The position numbers and the translations under genes are program-made. This document shows, piece after piece, positions 42,363 to 55,308 of a stretch of 64,000 nt of DNA; position 1 is the first letter of the stretch, and each line of letters begins with the position of its first letter. Under the pieces are notes generated by a model. That model was not told where the DNA came from and did no database searches. It saw only the letters and a list, made by a program, of their open reading frames with translations. The DNA comes from Fistulifera solaris (taxonomy: Eukaryota > Bacillariophyta > Bacillariophyceae > Naviculales > Stauroneidaceae), in the NCBI GenBank assembly GCA_030295235.1, contig AP026147.1, forward strand, positions 186,001 to 250,000, given 5' to 3'.

Positions 42363-43907
42363 TCACGCCTCGGGCTTGGCAGCACCGGGACCCGTCGGAA
42401 TGATTTCACCCGCTTCTTTCAAAACAGCCGCAAAGTATTCAATCGTTTTCTTGAGTCCTTCATCCACCGACACCTTGGGCTCCCAATCCAGCTCCCGTTT
42501 GGCGGTTTGAATATCCGGTCGGCGCTGCTGAGGATCATCCGTGGATTTAGGGAGTTTTATGATTTGCGAAGACGATTTCGTCAAGGCCTGGACGTGTTCC
42601 GCGAATTCCGCAATCGTCCATTCCGAAGGATTTCCCAAATTGACCGGTTGGGTGTAGTCGTTGTTCATGAGAGCATGCAATCCATCTACTAGATCCGAAA
42701 CATACTGGAAGGAACGAGTCTGTTTTCCGTCACCGTAAATCGTCATGTCTTTGTTCTGCAAGGCTTCAATGATGAAATTGGACACCACCCGACCATCGTT
42801 CGGGTGCATGCGGGGACCAAACGTGTTGAAGATACGGGCCACGCGAATGTCCAAACCATTCTGTTTCTGATAACTGTACATCATCGTTTCCGCGACACGT
42901 TTGCCTTCATCGTAACAGGCCCGAGGTCCGATGGTGTTGACGTGACCCCAGTAACTTTCCGGCTGTGGACTGACTTCGGGGTCTCCGTAAATTTCCGACG
43001 TGCTGCTGAGCAAAATACGAGCATGGACGCGTTTGGCGAGGCCCAACATGTTGAGTGTACCCATGACGCTGGTTTTGATCGTTTTGACGGGATTGTACTG
43101 GTAATGGGGCGGCGATGCTGGGCAAGCGAGATGGTAGATTTGATCGACTTCGAGTTGGATGGGTTCGGTGACATCATGCACAATCAAACTGGCGTGTGTA
43201 GTAAGATTAGGGAGGAACGAAATGAATGTCGTTGAGTGTTTTGCAAATAAGTAATTGCAAAATCGAACAACGAAAAGAACGCACCTGAAATTCGGATGAT
43301 GAAGCCAATGAGCAATATTCTTCTTTTGACCGGTAAAAAAGTTATCCACCACAATCACTTCATGACCTTCCATCATCAATTTATCTACGAGATGAGATCC
43401 GACGAAACCGGATCCACCCGTCACAAGAATTTTTTTGCGATGATGATCAGGAAGATAGGCCGTTTTCATGACATACGGAGTCGTCGAGGTTGGCAAGGAT
43501 TGCTTCGAAAGCACATCCCGATCTTCAAGTAGACGTTTCTCGGCTTCGGTCGTAATTTTGGCAATTGTAGTTTCCAAAGTACGCTGATCGGCCCGTAAAT
43601 AAGGATTCGAAGATTCGGCGATGGGGTAAGGATTGGCCTTGACGGATTGTTTTTCCAATTTCGGAAGACCTTGCATCGCTTTCTCAATGTCCATTTCCAC
43701 CAGCAAGACCGGCAAAACCACATAGCCCACCAAAATACCGGCACCCAGTAACGCCAGCGACTGACGACTCCACAATCCTCCTCCGCTGCGTCCTCCTTCG
43801 ACGACGCCGTGACGGCGCGTTAACGATCGCGAAGTTGCCACATTATTACTGTTGTTCGATGGACTCGAACCATGCCGACGTTCCGTCAAGGAAGTTACTC
43901 GCACCAT
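42363..43907 (-). CDS. UXS: UDP-glucuronic acid decarboxylase (UDP-xylose synthase), type II membrane
   Basis: Exons 43907-43285 and 43188-42363; the 96-bp intron is in frame but interrupts NFS-LIVHDV, and is bounded by GTGCGT and CAG. A basic tail and membrane segment ([19 protein letters not shown], about 50-70) precede the short-chain dehydrogenase fold. The NAD motif is [11 protein letters not shown]; catalytic residues are in [10 protein letters not shown] and YDEGKR (YxxxK); [21 protein letters not shown] is the UXS signature. It converts UDP-glucuronate to UDP-xylose in the Golgi for wall and mucilage polysaccharides. 482 residues, standard for membrane UXS. An in-frame ATG at 43979 is less likely. 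Confidence 0.92.
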   Translation of the reverse strand: MVRVTSLTERRHGSSPSNNSNNVATSRSLTRRHGVVEGGRSGGGLWSRQSLALLGAGILVGYVVLPVLLVEMDIEKAMQGLPKLEKQSVKANPYPIAESSNPYLRADQRTLETTIAKITTEAEKRLLEDRDVLSKQSLPTSTTPYVMKTAYLPDHHRKKILVTGGSGFVGSHLVDKLMMEGHEVIVVDNFFTGQKKNIAHWLHHPNFRCVLFVVRFCNYLFAKHSTTFISFLPNLTTHASLIVHDVTEPIQLEVDQIYHLACPASPPHYQYNPVKTIKTSVMGTLNMLGLAKRVHARILLSSTSEIYGDPEVSPQPESYWGHVNTIGPRACYDEGKRVAETMMYSYQKQNGLDIRVARIFNTFGPRMHPNDGRVVSNFIIEALQNKDMTIYGDGKQTRSFQYVSDLVDGLHALMNNDYTQPVNLGNPSEWTIAEFAEHVQALTKSSSQIIKLPKSTDDPQQRRPDIQTAKRELDWEPKVSVDEGLKKTIEYFAAVLKEAGEIIPTGPGAAKPEA

Positions 43908-44284
43908 TTTAGGCAGGTCGCAGCTTGTGTGGAAATGAAGGAAAGTAAGGAAACGAACCAGCTGCTTCCTCTCACTCACTTTTGTACCACTAAGTATTGT
44001 TGCGAACGTTAGCTGGAATGGTGAGAGAAATGGGCGCTGTGACTTTTTCCAGTCTTTGTTTGGACAATATACTTTCTGTCGTACAGTGATTGTTTATTTA
44101 TGGTTCGGGACACAACACATACGTCGGAGTAGCCTATTCAGTCACGGACTAAGTACAAGCATCTGATAAACAACTAGAGATAAAGAAAAACGAAGCGCGA
44201 CAGCGGGGGCAACGAAGCATTACTCCCTATGATACGAAAGAAATCGATGAATAAAGAGAGTGATAGTCTTTATCGAAACGGCTC
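43908..44284. other. Intergenic stretch
   Basis: Between the decarboxylase start and the exportin stop. No gene or repeat recognised. Confidence 0.4.
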
Positions 44285-47200
44285 CTACAAGTCCTCATCA
44301 ATGATCTCCGACGGTTTGATAATACCCGGAATAGCGCTGCGTTCTGCTTTCAACGCTTGTTCACGTTCACGAGCGGCACGTTCCTGTTCTTCCGAATACA
44401 AGGCCGAGTTATCTTCCGTACTGAATTCCTTGAGCTCGATCAAAAAATCTCGCAAATGCAACTTAAAGGTCGGTAGATCCATTTGAAGATCAAACATTCC
44501 CTCGACAAATTTGCTCACTTGACTGCGCGTGAGATTCGGAAAGCTCGTTATCAAGAGGTTGGAAATGTGACTGCGCAAGAACGCCGGATTGGTCGTTCCA
44601 GGTGGCTGCGTCGCCGGATCGAAAAGTGGCAATGTCACCTGGTTCATCTGTACCAAATGGAACATGTGCCGCAACAAGGTGGCGTGCATTTTAAAGCCGG
44701 ACTTATGCAGCCGATCCGTCATCACGGCAAAGACATCTTGAATCAGACCCAACAAATACTGCTGGTAAAATGGTTGAGCAACGCTAGGTGTTCCGCCGAC
44801 ATTTAAAAGCAATTCATGTAATACATCAAGCCCCTAGTAAAACAAGAGTGTTAGCGACACAGCAAAAAAAACGTCAAGACCACAACATAGAACGTACCGT
44901 ATCCGATATGTTGCGCTCGGTGTGTTTCATCGCCCAAACCACAGAGTGCACTACCAGCTTTTGGTGCTCCGGTGGTATGTTGAATAACGCCGGAAAACAG
45001 TGCTTGTTGATCGCTCGAAGGAATTCGAAGAAGCGGATACGGTGCTCTGGGAAATCCTCAAAGTTCTTGGTGATCATATCCAGCGTAACTTCAAAGACGG
45101 CTTCCATTATTCTGGGGACGTCTTGTAACACGTGATTCTTCAACTTTATAACCACCGTCGTGAACAATTTTAGAACTTCCGGATCTCTCGCGTCCGCAAT
45201 ATTCCGCTTGTAATCTCCAAGGATCGGATCCAGCACGGGGGGAATGAAGCCTTGCGCAACAGCAAGCGGCTCGGCTTCAGGAGGGCCGCTTTTGTCAATA
45301 AACACATTTAGTAGTCGAAGCACTTCCTTCTTCGCACTTCTCAAAGTTCGAACGAGACTCATTTTCGTGGCAATCGCACCCTGCATGGCGACCTCGGCAG
45401 ATATACGTTCCGAATAAACTTTGTAAACATTGAGCATGTCAACAAAGAACACTTTCAGTTGATGAGTAAACAGAGGTCCCGTAGCCATGCAAACCCTATT
45501 GTTCGTTTTGAGAACTTTTGTCAATTCCTTGATAGTGTTTGGATCCACAAGTGAATTGACATCGTTGCTTGCTCGTTCCATATTCGTCCGCCAGAGCTGG
45601 TTGGGAAGCTCCATCAACTTAGCTAGAAGACCTTCACGATTAATTGTGTTCGAAACACCAGTGTCACTTAACATGATTCCTACTGCTTCGTAGAAAGCTT
45701 GGACTTGATGTGATTCTAGGTCGCTGATGATGCTTGGCAGGTTATCCACCAAGTCGCAGACGAAGGGAACGCTCTCGTCGGACTGCAAAGTAACGAATTT
45801 CCGCTTGCATTTACTAGCGATCTTGAGGAAGGTATCGCATGCCATGTCTTGCACACCTGGGTGCAGCTCGTGCATAAATTCGAACAGTTTGTTCACGACG
45901 GTTTTTAAAAACTTCCAATGGGCTCTTAGGAATCGAGGGTACTGTCCGACAACGTACATGATATTTGAAGCAACAACGGCTTTGTTGTCTTTCCCCCGCT
46001 TCTGTTCACACAACCCCAAGAGATCCTTAATTACAGTGACGAGAAATCGTTTTTCTTCTTCCTCAGTCATGGCTCCCGAGATACTACCAATCGCCCAACA
46101 TAAAGTGTTAAGATTGTTCCAGCTCCATCCACTTCCATCTACCTGCTCGGTGAGTTTTGCGAGCATGATGGATTCCGTATCTTCGCATGACAAGTGCGTC
46201 AAATATACTAACGTATCGCGCATAGTATTATACTGTGCGATGACGTCCAAATCTTTCGCAGTTTCTCGTACGATATCACCGTTCTCATCTTCCACAATCA
46301 AGACTTCTTCGGGCTTGGCCATGCTCGCAATCATGACCTGACGAACCCCGTTCAAAACGGGACTGTAAAGGAACTTTCTCGAGTTCCCTTGCTGACCGCC
46401 GAAACTAGAATGACCATTCAAATTGAGTACATTCCCTCCGATTGAACCACTGTTGTTGTGCGACGAGAATTCCGACTTATACAGGCCTTCCGCAAGCATG
46501 TACCACGCTTCGAGGCAAATTCGAAAAATCTCAACATCTTTGACACTCGACACGCGAACCAAATAAAACATGCCCGTGATCAATGTTTGGTGGGATTCTG
46601 GGACCTCCATTACCAGCAAATGCGCTTTGAAGAAACCAGAAAGGAACATGGCTAGTTTTTGTATGAATATGCGATCGTCTTCAGACCCATTATCGTACGC
46701 AGGTTGCAGGTCGGTCTCTGGACTGAAGATGTCAGCCAGCCGCATCAAGAACTCCGCCAACAGTTTCCGAAACAGCGGATCATACTGGGGATCGAGTCCA
46801 CTGAGCGAACCGATTTCAGTCAAGCAGTCCAGTGCGTCGTTGCGGAAGGTTTGAACAGGAAAGAACTTGTGCACTAAAACATCAATGAGAGTTGTTTGGA
46901 AGATGAATCCAAGCGGAATCCACGTCAAAAACCGCTGCAAAGTCTGAAGTGTGACTTTCAAGAGACTAGGGAGCTGCGAATTAGATAGTACGAAATCGCA
47001 GAGTTGGTAGATCTGCGTGAACTCGCCGTTGAGCGATTCCTTCATACGCTTGACTTTTTCGGTAATCATCTGATCCTTCGAAAAGTCAAAGACTTCTTCC
47101 GACAGCAATTTTAAAATCTGCATATTGTTTTCACAGAGAACCTCGCTTGTTTTTGACGACCCGACGAGATCGGAAATGAAGGAAGGCCAATTGTGCGGCC

Positions 47201-47600
47201 ATTCATGCTTCAGAATCTCTACCAGCGTCAGGTTGAGTTTGCCGACGAGAACTCTCTCCCGGATTATGATTGCCTCATCTTGACACATGTTAATAATCTT
47301 TCCGACAACATAATTTTTTATACCGTCCTTCTGTTCGCTGGGAAGAATTTTCCACTTTGTTTTAATAACATCATCCAGAACTTGCATTCCGAAAAATCGA
47401 GACTGCGGGTTCGTCGCTTGTTCGATGATAGCGTCAGCTTTTGTCCATAACTCGGGAGCCTCTTGAAGCTGCATAAGCGTTTTATTGGCTAGTGCCCGGT
47501 TCGGGTCGATGGGATTGTATGCTGCACTAACAACTTTATCCAAGGCGGCTATTGAAAATTCGCCGCCCATGAGCGCATTGCAAGCATTTTGAACGTCCAT
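44285..47600 (-). CDS. XPO1: Exportin-1 (CRM1)
   Basis: Exons 47600-44898 and 44833-44285; intron 64 bp (GTACGT donor), joining ERNISDT to [14 protein letters not shown]. 1083 residues, near the usual 1070. HEAT repeats span the protein, with the CRIME/importin-beta N-terminal region at 40-170. The NES-groove segment [20 protein letters not shown] is almost identical to that of animals and carries Cys531, the position of human Cys528, so leptomycin B sensitivity is predicted. A low-complexity Gly/Asn/Ser loop (380-408) is the only notable difference. Exports NES-bearing proteins and RNPs with RanGTP. Confidence 0.95.
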
Positions 47601-48228
47601 CCTTCTAGCAGTTTTGCGTCTACAACAATCAGCTTCCTTTGCAGTGTTACTAGTGCGGTTTCAAATTCAACTTTGAAACGAATAAAATCAATTGCAGGCT
47701 TTACTTTTCCGACTGCTTCAAGTCCTTTTATCTTTTGCTATGAAATAGCCATCGATAACAACGCTCTGTTCGCACGCTGCGCCCTTTCTCCTTTCTTCCC
47801 TGCCACATAAATCACTCAAAACGTGCAACGGTTCCACTTCTACACACAACCGAGCTGACTCACAATTTAACTATGGCTTATCATGTGGGCAAGGTTATCC
47901 CTTTGTCTAAGTACTTCGAAGATTTGGAGGTTCACACTAACACTACTATGTGCTAAATAAATCCTTCCTATAGTAAATCAGTTAAAGTGCCATGTGTTCC
48001 TGTCCTGTCCGGAGTCGTACCGGTACACGAACAATGCACTTCCAAGAAAGATGAATTATCAGTCACGAGTCAAGATTAGCCGTCCATCGTTTTGTAGATA
48101 GATGATTCTAGAGTCCTTCATATGCGATGGTATGCTGCAACATGCATTTCTTTTATGAAATCTAATCGTGTGAAACAAACTATGAATGGCTTTATATTAT
48201 TAATCGCTTGGAATAAAAGAAGATTACC
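47601..48228. other. Intergenic stretch
   Basis: Upstream of exportin-1 and downstream of surface protein A. A 27-codon ORF near 47873 (MAYHVGKVIPLSKYF) is too short to support. Nothing else seen. Confidence 0.4.
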
Positions 48229-50935
48229 TCAAACGTTCACAATGAGCAGGTTCAACTCAACTTCGGTACCTTTGTTTCCCTGATTGCTACTTGAAGGCAG
48301 CGGTGTTCCCCTTATCTTTACTGACGCGTAGTTGAGGAAAGAATTGTTCGTTTCAAACGGAGGAACTCTGTCCCAATCCGTGTTGGATCCACCGCCGCCA
48401 TTATTCGATATCACAAACGAAACACTGTTCACTGGACCGTTCGTGACTGAAATGATAGGGCGGACTTTTAGATCTGTACCGTACGTCACGGTGCTGATCG
48501 TTTGACCTTCCGTAAGAGAAGGAATCAAAACAGTGCCCAATCCGTCGACGAGAGACCAACCAGAGATAGTGCCGACAGGTCCCGGTGTCGTGGGCGCGGC
48601 ACTTGGAGATGAAGTTGGATCCACAGTTGGAAGCGGAGAGGAAGTTGGCGCGACGGATGGAGGCGAAGTCGGATCTTCAGATGGAGACGAAGTCGGGCTC
48701 ACAGATGGTGGGTTGACAGGGACTATGACTGGACTTGGAACGGGCACAGATACAGGACTCGGAACGGGGTTTGGAGCCGAGACGGGGCTTGTTATCGGAG
48801 CAGGAACAGGAGCATTACTTGGTGATAAAGTTGGACTCGTGGTAGGACTTCGTGTAGGACTTCGTGTTGGACTTCCTGTAGATGCGCGTGATGGGGCTTC
48901 AGTAGGAGTTCGTGTCTGAGCTTCAACAGGAGTTTGTGTTTGTGATCGTGTTGGACTGTCCGTAGCTGTAGTTATCGGCATTGGAACTGGAGGAGAACCA
49001 CTATCTGGCAGTGATACAGGACTCGCAATTGGCGGGCTGGCAACTGTCGGCGAGGCAACCGGCGCTGTCGGCGCGGTTCCAGTTGGGAATGATTGTCCAA
49101 TCGGCATTGATTGTCCAGTCGGCATTGACTGACCTGTAGGCACGAAAGGACCGACATTAGCTGTCGAAGGCCTAGGGGTTACCGCGGCGGCCGTCGGACC
49201 TGCAACGAATGTATTGGTCGGATTCGCAGTAGCGTCGATACCTACGGGTGGCGTTTGACCGTCAGTCCCTGTCGAAGGTGTCGGGATGACAACAAAACCT
49301 TCCGTAGGGGTATTTGTAAACGTAGCGACTGGCGACATCATTATTGGGGGACTTGAAGAAGGAGGCTCCATCGTAGGCGATACAATTGGCAATGGCGCCA
49401 ACACTGGTAAACCTAAAGGAATTCCAGGTAATGTACTTGTTGTCGGGACACCAGTACTTCCTGGTACTGCTGGAATAGGCGCCGTAACGGGAGACGGAGT
49501 AACGCCGAAAATAGGCTTATTCGTGGGTGACTCGAACGCTGGAAAGGATAGCGGAGATCGGCTTGGTATTCTATCGTAGCTTAGATCATCACCGGGCGAG
49601 GGCGTGGGCTCAAATCCGAGGGATCCCAAGTCTTCAAAGAACGATTCTGGAGAAACCGAAGGAGCACTACCTTCTGTGAGAGTGTCAAACTTGTACGCAA
49701 CGAGCTCGTTTTCTGCGAAAACAGGCTTCGGAACGTTGATTTTCATTTCTTCCTCTGCCATGTAACTTCCCAACGTCGCTCCTCCCAGACCTCCTGCTGC
49801 TATGATGGAGCCAATTGCTACCCCAACAGCGAACTTGGCACTCACGGTGGCAGCAGCAGCAGCTGCTCCTCCAGCCGCGACAGCAGTGGCGCCACCAGCT
49901 GCCGCTCCCGCGGATGCAGCTACTGTGATTGTCGCTGCTCCTTGTCCCACAGAAGCACCCGCTGTCTGTGCTGCTTGGATCATGGCTTGTTTCATTACTT
50001 GTGCCCTGAAAGAGTTGGAAATCGAAAGTTAGCGAATGCGCAGCTGATATCAAATCGATACAACATCACAGATCACCCACAAATTACTTACGTTACATCT
50101 TGTTGAACCACAAAAGCCCCCGTCATATTGCGTGACGACTCGTGCGCTCCCGCTTGTGCGAAACTCGAAAAATCACCTCCTCGATTCATCATTCCGTGTA
50201 GATTCCCGCCGCGGTCTACCATAACGTGAGCTGCCACTGCATCTTCTGCGATATCTTCTTCATTATTTTGGTTGTTTAGAAGTCGTTTCCCCAGCCGCAT
50301 GAGCGGATCCATGGCAAAATACATGCCGCCTTGTAACATGAGTCCGTACCCCATTTGTTTTGCAAATTGCCGTGTCGGGTCCTCCTCTTCCGCCTCCTCT
50401 CCCTTCTTTTCGAAACTACCCCCAGATCCGTTGGCGTTTGTAGCATCCACTAACATAGGAATGTCCTCCAGAGTCATGGAATTTTCCATCGGAGCGGTTT
50501 TTGCATCATGAAAGTGCGATATGGAAGCTTCACTCGCAAACGATTCAAAGGAGCCATCCCACAGGTCGCCAGCGGATTTGTTGAGTGCACTTTAACAATA
50601 ATAAAGAGATGGTACAAAGCAAAAAGCAAAGTGAGGAAGAAGTTGCGGTTGCCAATTTTTAATACCGTGATAGCGCGGATGAAAGGCCTCTTTCCCGGTG
50701 AATACTCCGTAACAAAGCCTGCTACTTACGAGAAGGACATCATACCGTCCGGTATATCGGAATAGGCATCCATGAACGAAGGATCTTCGTCTCCTTCACT
50801 GAGATGCATACTTTCGCTCGAAAGAGTATCCTGATTGTCTTTGGCATCGTAAAATTTCCCGTCCGGGTGTAAGGGCAACTCTCTGGACTCGTTATTCGCA
50901 TCGAAAACGGTCACGGACTCGGCAAATCCGACCAT
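48229..50935 (-). CDS. Modular Pro/Thr/Ser-rich surface protein A (new family)
   Basis: Exons 50935-50730, 50589-50092 and 50005-48229; introns of 140 and 86 bp, both phase 2. 826 residues, unbroken. Exon 1: acidic N-terminus with VTVFDANNESRELPLHPDGK. Exon 2: acidic, then an amphipathic QMGYGLMLQGGMYFAMDP segment. Exon 3: VMKQAMIQAAQTAGASVGQG, a Gly/Ala-rich hydrophobic region (about 245-330, likely one or two membrane passes), then a stalk of about 380 residues of PTxxPS type, and a C-terminal beta-type domain (ISGWSLVDGLGTVLIP, LKVRPIISVTNGPVNSVSF, GTPLPSSSNQGNKGTEV) like domains that cap bacterial and algal surface proteins. No N-terminal signal peptide. I infer a membrane-anchored protein with a glycosylated, extracellular or silica-facing stalk. 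Start at MVGF, matching the paralogues. Confidence 0.75.
48845..48880. repeat. 12-bp tandem repeat, three units
   Basis: Units at 48845, 48857 and 48869 (consensus GGACTTCGTGTA on +) encode SPTR repeats in the stalk of surface protein A. Copy number is likely to vary between alleles. Confidence 0.7.
49087..49140. repeat. 18-bp tandem repeat, three units
   Basis: Units at 49087, 49105 and 49123 encode the repeated MPTGQS hexapeptide in the stalk of surface protein A. Confidence 0.65.
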
Positions 50936-52149
50936 CGTCACCTAACTAATGAATAACAGGGCAGATATTGAGGACCGAAAGCGTTTCAGGGTCTATACTC
51001 TAGTCGGGGATCTATTCTTGTTGTTGTTGCTCCATCCGTCTCGTCGAGGAAAAAAAAAAGCGTTTCGTCGTTTTGTTGCGCGCTTGCGGTGGACGGTGGA
51101 TGGAGAAAATTGCAGGGCCTATATCGCTTCGTTCATTACTTCCACTCTTCTACTATCTTTTGTATACTATCAGCCCCGTGTCGATTCTACTTCTTACGTT
51201 GGTACGGAAAGAATTTTTAGTTTCGCTTGAAGTGCCAGATTCACGTTTAGCACTTAAGTAATTGAGGGGGACGAAAGACACCCAAACTGAAGCGCGACGC
51301 TGCTTGTCATAGTGGATGGTAGAACGTAGATTCAAGAATATTCCTTCTTAATTTTACTATACGTTCCAATGTAGAAAACGTTCACGTTTTGGTCGTAAAA
51401 CAAATCTGCATCGATAGTCTTTTGTACATTATTTATGACTATCGTTCGAAAGGGCACTATAATTGTTAACTCCCGTACGTCATCGTCTATCTCGTAGAAA
51501 TTTGTACCAGCTTCACGTAGGATATTTGAACCATTAACCCTATTGAATGACTGGGTGGTGCATTGACAAAGACGGGAAGACGATGATGTTGTGATGGCTG
51601 GATCTTTTGCATTGCAAAAGCGTTCATTTCATCGAATAGGCTCGTCGATGAGCGATATTTTCTTTTCGACACCAGCAAATGAGACCTCTCGAGTTGTTAA
51701 TAAGAGTTGGACGCCGAACGATGGTCTAAAGAAGACACCATTCCCGAAACAAATGCTCCTCATTTATCTTGATCCTGCTCAAGAGCACAAACAATTAGGA
51801 TTCTTCGGTGACGCGGCACCTGGCCAAATACGCTAATCATTTCTGTTCTCATGAAACTGCGAATAAAACAACGAGATCGCGCAGAAAAGTTGAATATTAA
51901 TCGACAGAACAAGTTGCAAAGCAGAGAACTAATGAGAACATGAGAACGAGTGTAACTCCTTGCGACGAGCACCTTATCGGAGAATGTCTACCGCAAACTA
52001 TCGATCGATTATGCAGCAAAGCTTATTAAATTAATTTGACACGGCCGCTCAGATGCTACTGAGCAGTTGGCTCTACACTATTATGAACACATGGTCGAGT
52101 GTCTCCTGCTTCATGTTAATTTCGGAGCAGCATTCACCGAAGACAAGAT
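50936..52149. other. Intergenic stretch between surface proteins A and B
   Basis: 1.2 kb with the promoter of A and the 3' flank of B. An 81-codon plus-strand ORF (51591-51836) shows no recognisable features. No repeat or RNA recognised. Confidence 0.4.
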
Positions 52150-55100
52150 TTAGGATATCGTGCCAATGATCGACAAATTCAGCCCAACTTGAACACCCTT
52201 GTTGCCCTGATTACTGTCGGATGGGAGCGGAGTCGCCTTGATGCTGACCGAAGAAAATCGGAGGAATCTGTTATCCGTCTCAAAAACTGGACCGGGTCTG
52301 CTCCAGATCGACGAAGATCCACCGCCGTTGTTGTTATCGATGTCAAAGTTGACGCTCTTGACAGGGCCCCATATTGTCAAATAGAGGGCCCGGACTCGGA
52401 GGTTTGTCCCATAAATCGCTGTATTGATGGTTTGTCCCTGGAACAAAAATGGAATCAGTACATTTCCCCCTCCATCGACCAGCGAAAAGCCAATGATGTT
52501 GCCCACGGGCCCCGTGCCAACCGGCGGCGCGGCCACCGGCGTCGGCTGGGGCGCAATTGGGACCGGCTGTTGCTCCGTGGGTACAGGAACGACAATAGGT
52601 GCGCCGGTCGGATTGTCGATGGGACTTTTTGTTGGTGTTAACGAAGGCTTTGAGCTCGGTCTGGAACTCGGAACAGGAGTGGGAGAACCTGTTGTTGTAA
52701 TCGGATTACTAGTCGGGTCATTGGTTGGCAAAGTGGTCGGTCCTGGACTTGGAATTGAGCTTGGATGATCCGTAGGGACTGTTAACGGGCTTACTGGCGG
52801 GTTACTGACTGGCGTTAGTATGGGACTGCTTGTTGTCGGCGTTGGTCTCGGTAAAGCTACACTTGGCACGGAGCTGGGATGTTCCGACGCCGCAGATGGA
52901 ATGCTAGTCGGACTGCTAGTGGGCAAGAGGTCGGTATCGCGCTTGGTACAACGCTCGGAACAAAGCTCGGAGAATCGGAAGGAACCAATGAGGGCATTTC
53001 GGAAATTTCTGCTACCGGGTTCGTGTTTGGCGCTCTGACTGGACTACCGGTAGTCGGCGTAGGACGAGGCATATCTGTGGGTGAGGAGCTGGGCAGCGAA
53101 TTCGGCAGCGAACCTGCATCGTCAGTCGTGGGCGCAAATGTTGGCTTAGAACTTGGAGTCAAAGTTGGATTGTCGATAACTGAGTCATTGCTTGGGGATG
53201 CGGAGGGAGAAATAACGAAATTCGTTGGACGCAAAGAAGCAGGCATCGATAGGCTTGGCTTAGCGGTCGGTACAAAGGTTGGCTCATCCGCAACCACCGA
53301 TGGTGTGTTTGTGGGACCAGTTTTTGTGGATAGGGGTGCTGAGCTTGGAATTGAGCTTGGACTGTCCGCTGTCATCGTTGGGACGAGGTTTGGCGATGAC
53401 AGGGGGCTGTTTGTCGCAGTTGGTATTTGAACCGGGCTCGACATATTGGGCTGTAATGTTGGAGTCCCAGTAAACGTACTTACTGGACTGTCGCTTAACT
53501 TTATTGTTGGTGATCGCGTTGGCATACCAGTTTTTGCTGATAAAGTGGTGGAAGGACTTGACGAGGAGGCGGCAATAGGGTTGGGGAGGGCTGGAATCTC
53601 CGTTGTCACAGTCCAGTCAGAAGGCACCGTAGTTCCAGTCGGGTCTGTGATTGCAGAGCTTGGCGAAAAAGTCAAGACGCCTTCTAATATGGTTGGTGAT
53701 GGCGTCAACGTAGGGAATGACACAAATTCTTCCGTCGGATTGTTTGTTGAGGTCGGGATGGGTGATGTTGACGGAATGAAACTTGCCAAATCGATGGGAA
53801 TACCTAAAGCTGGTTGCTGAGTTGCAATCATCATAGCAGGATTTCCAGCCAACCCACCACCTGGGACGCCCGTACTACCTGGTGTTGGCGCCACAACGGG
53901 TGATCCACTCGTGCTTATAGTGGGTGTTGATCCAGGACCTGACGGCAATGGTCTTGTTGGATCGACGTGGTTGCCAAGATCTTTGTTTGGCGAGGCTGTG
54001 GGTAGATATCCGAGAGAATCCCACGACTCCGGAGAAACCGAAGGAGCAATCCCTACTGGCAGGTCCAGAGTATCAAATCTGTACGAAGCTAGCTCTTGCT
54101 TAGCGAAGACGGGCGTAACGTCGACGTTTAACTCCTTCTCTCCCATGTAACTTCCGAGCGTCGCTCCACCCAGACCTCCCACTGCAATGATAGAGCCAAC
54201 AGCTAGCCCAATGGCAAACTGGGCACTCATAGTGGCGGCAGCAGCAGCTCCTCCCGCCGCAACAGCAGTGGCGCCACCAGCAGCCGCTCCAGCGGATGCT
54301 GCTACTGTCATCGTTGCTGCTCCCTGTCCCACGGATGCTCCTGCTGACTGGGCAGCTTGAATCATGGCTTGTTTCATTACCTTTGCCCTGTAAAAGGATA
54401 GGAAAGTCAGTCAAAGCAAAAGTCAAACTGCTCTTGCTTGATGCTCCACTCAGCGAACGACTTACGTTACATCTTGTTGGAGAACAAACGCCCCCGTCAT
54501 ATTGCGAGATGACTCGTGTGCGCTAGCATGTGCGAAAGTGGAAAAATCACCCGCACGGGTCGTCATACCGTGTTGCCCGCTTCGGTTCACCATCATCTGA
54601 GCTGCCGCTACATCCTCCAAAATGTCCTCCTCGTTTCCTTCATTGCTAAAGAGCCGTTTTCCTATTCTCATCAATGGATTTAAGGCGAATTGCAACCCGC
54701 CCTGAAGCATGAGTCCATATCCCATCTGTTTTACGAATTGACGAGTCGGATCCTCCTCTGGTTCATCCTCTTCCTTCTTTGGTGTACTGCTTATACTATC
54801 GCTTGAACCGTTTGCGTTGTTTGCGGCTACCAAATTGGGAAGGTCCTCGAGCGTCATGGAGTCTTCCATTGGAATTGGCTTGGACTCGATTGTCGTATCC
54901 TGAAATTGCGACATCGATGCATTCCCGTCACCGCCCAATTCAAAAGAATCGTCCCACAAGTCGCTAACGGATTTGTTGAGTGTGCTGTGTCAAAGAGGTG
55001 AATCAATGTATTTGGGAGAGAGGCAACGTCGATGTTAGCAGGGCACTCATTTGCGTAAATTGAGAGCTCCGCCACTCATTTACTTACGACAACGACATCA

Positions 55101-55308
55101 TGTTATCGGAAAGATCACCGATCGGCATGGTAGAGAACGCATCTATAAATTCATCATCTGCTTCACTCAGATGCAAGCTTTCGTTGCCGAGATTGTCGCT
55201 TTCCTGGTCGTCCTGCGCATCGTAAAATTTGCCGTCGGGATGTAATCTTAACTCCCTGGACTCATTGTTCGCGTCAAAGACGGTAACAGAGTCGGAAAAC
55301 CCGACCAT
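52150..55308 (-). CDS. Modular Pro/Thr/Ser-rich surface protein B (paralogue of A)
   Basis: Exons 55308-55088, 54984-54466 and 54387-52150; introns of 103 and 78 bp in the same phases as gene A. The N-terminus is nearly identical to A (MVGFSDSVTVFDANNESREL), as are TLNKSVSDLWDDSF, QMGYGLMLQGGLQFALNP, VMKQAMIQAAQSAGASVGQG and the Gly/Ala membrane region. The stalk is longer (about 540 residues) and diverged. The C-terminal domain (IIGFSLVDGGGNVLIPF, VKSVNFDIDNN, ATPLPSDSNQGNKGVQV) matches that of A. One base is missing near 52919-52930 inside the stalk; allowing for it gives 992 residues. Same strand as A, 1.2 kb away: a tandem duplicate in which stalks evolve faster than the end domains. Confidence 0.75.

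Noticed and set aside
48533-48919. Plus-strand ORF rich in Gly/Thr/Asp repeats (also 49286-49579, 52424-52768 and 52879-53430)
   Set aside because: The repeats are the reverse complement of Pro/Thr/Ser codons of the surface-protein stalks, so they are shadows.
51591-51836. 81-codon plus-strand ORF between surface genes A and B
   Set aside because: No signal, domain or conserved motif; length expected by chance in a 1.2-kb gap.
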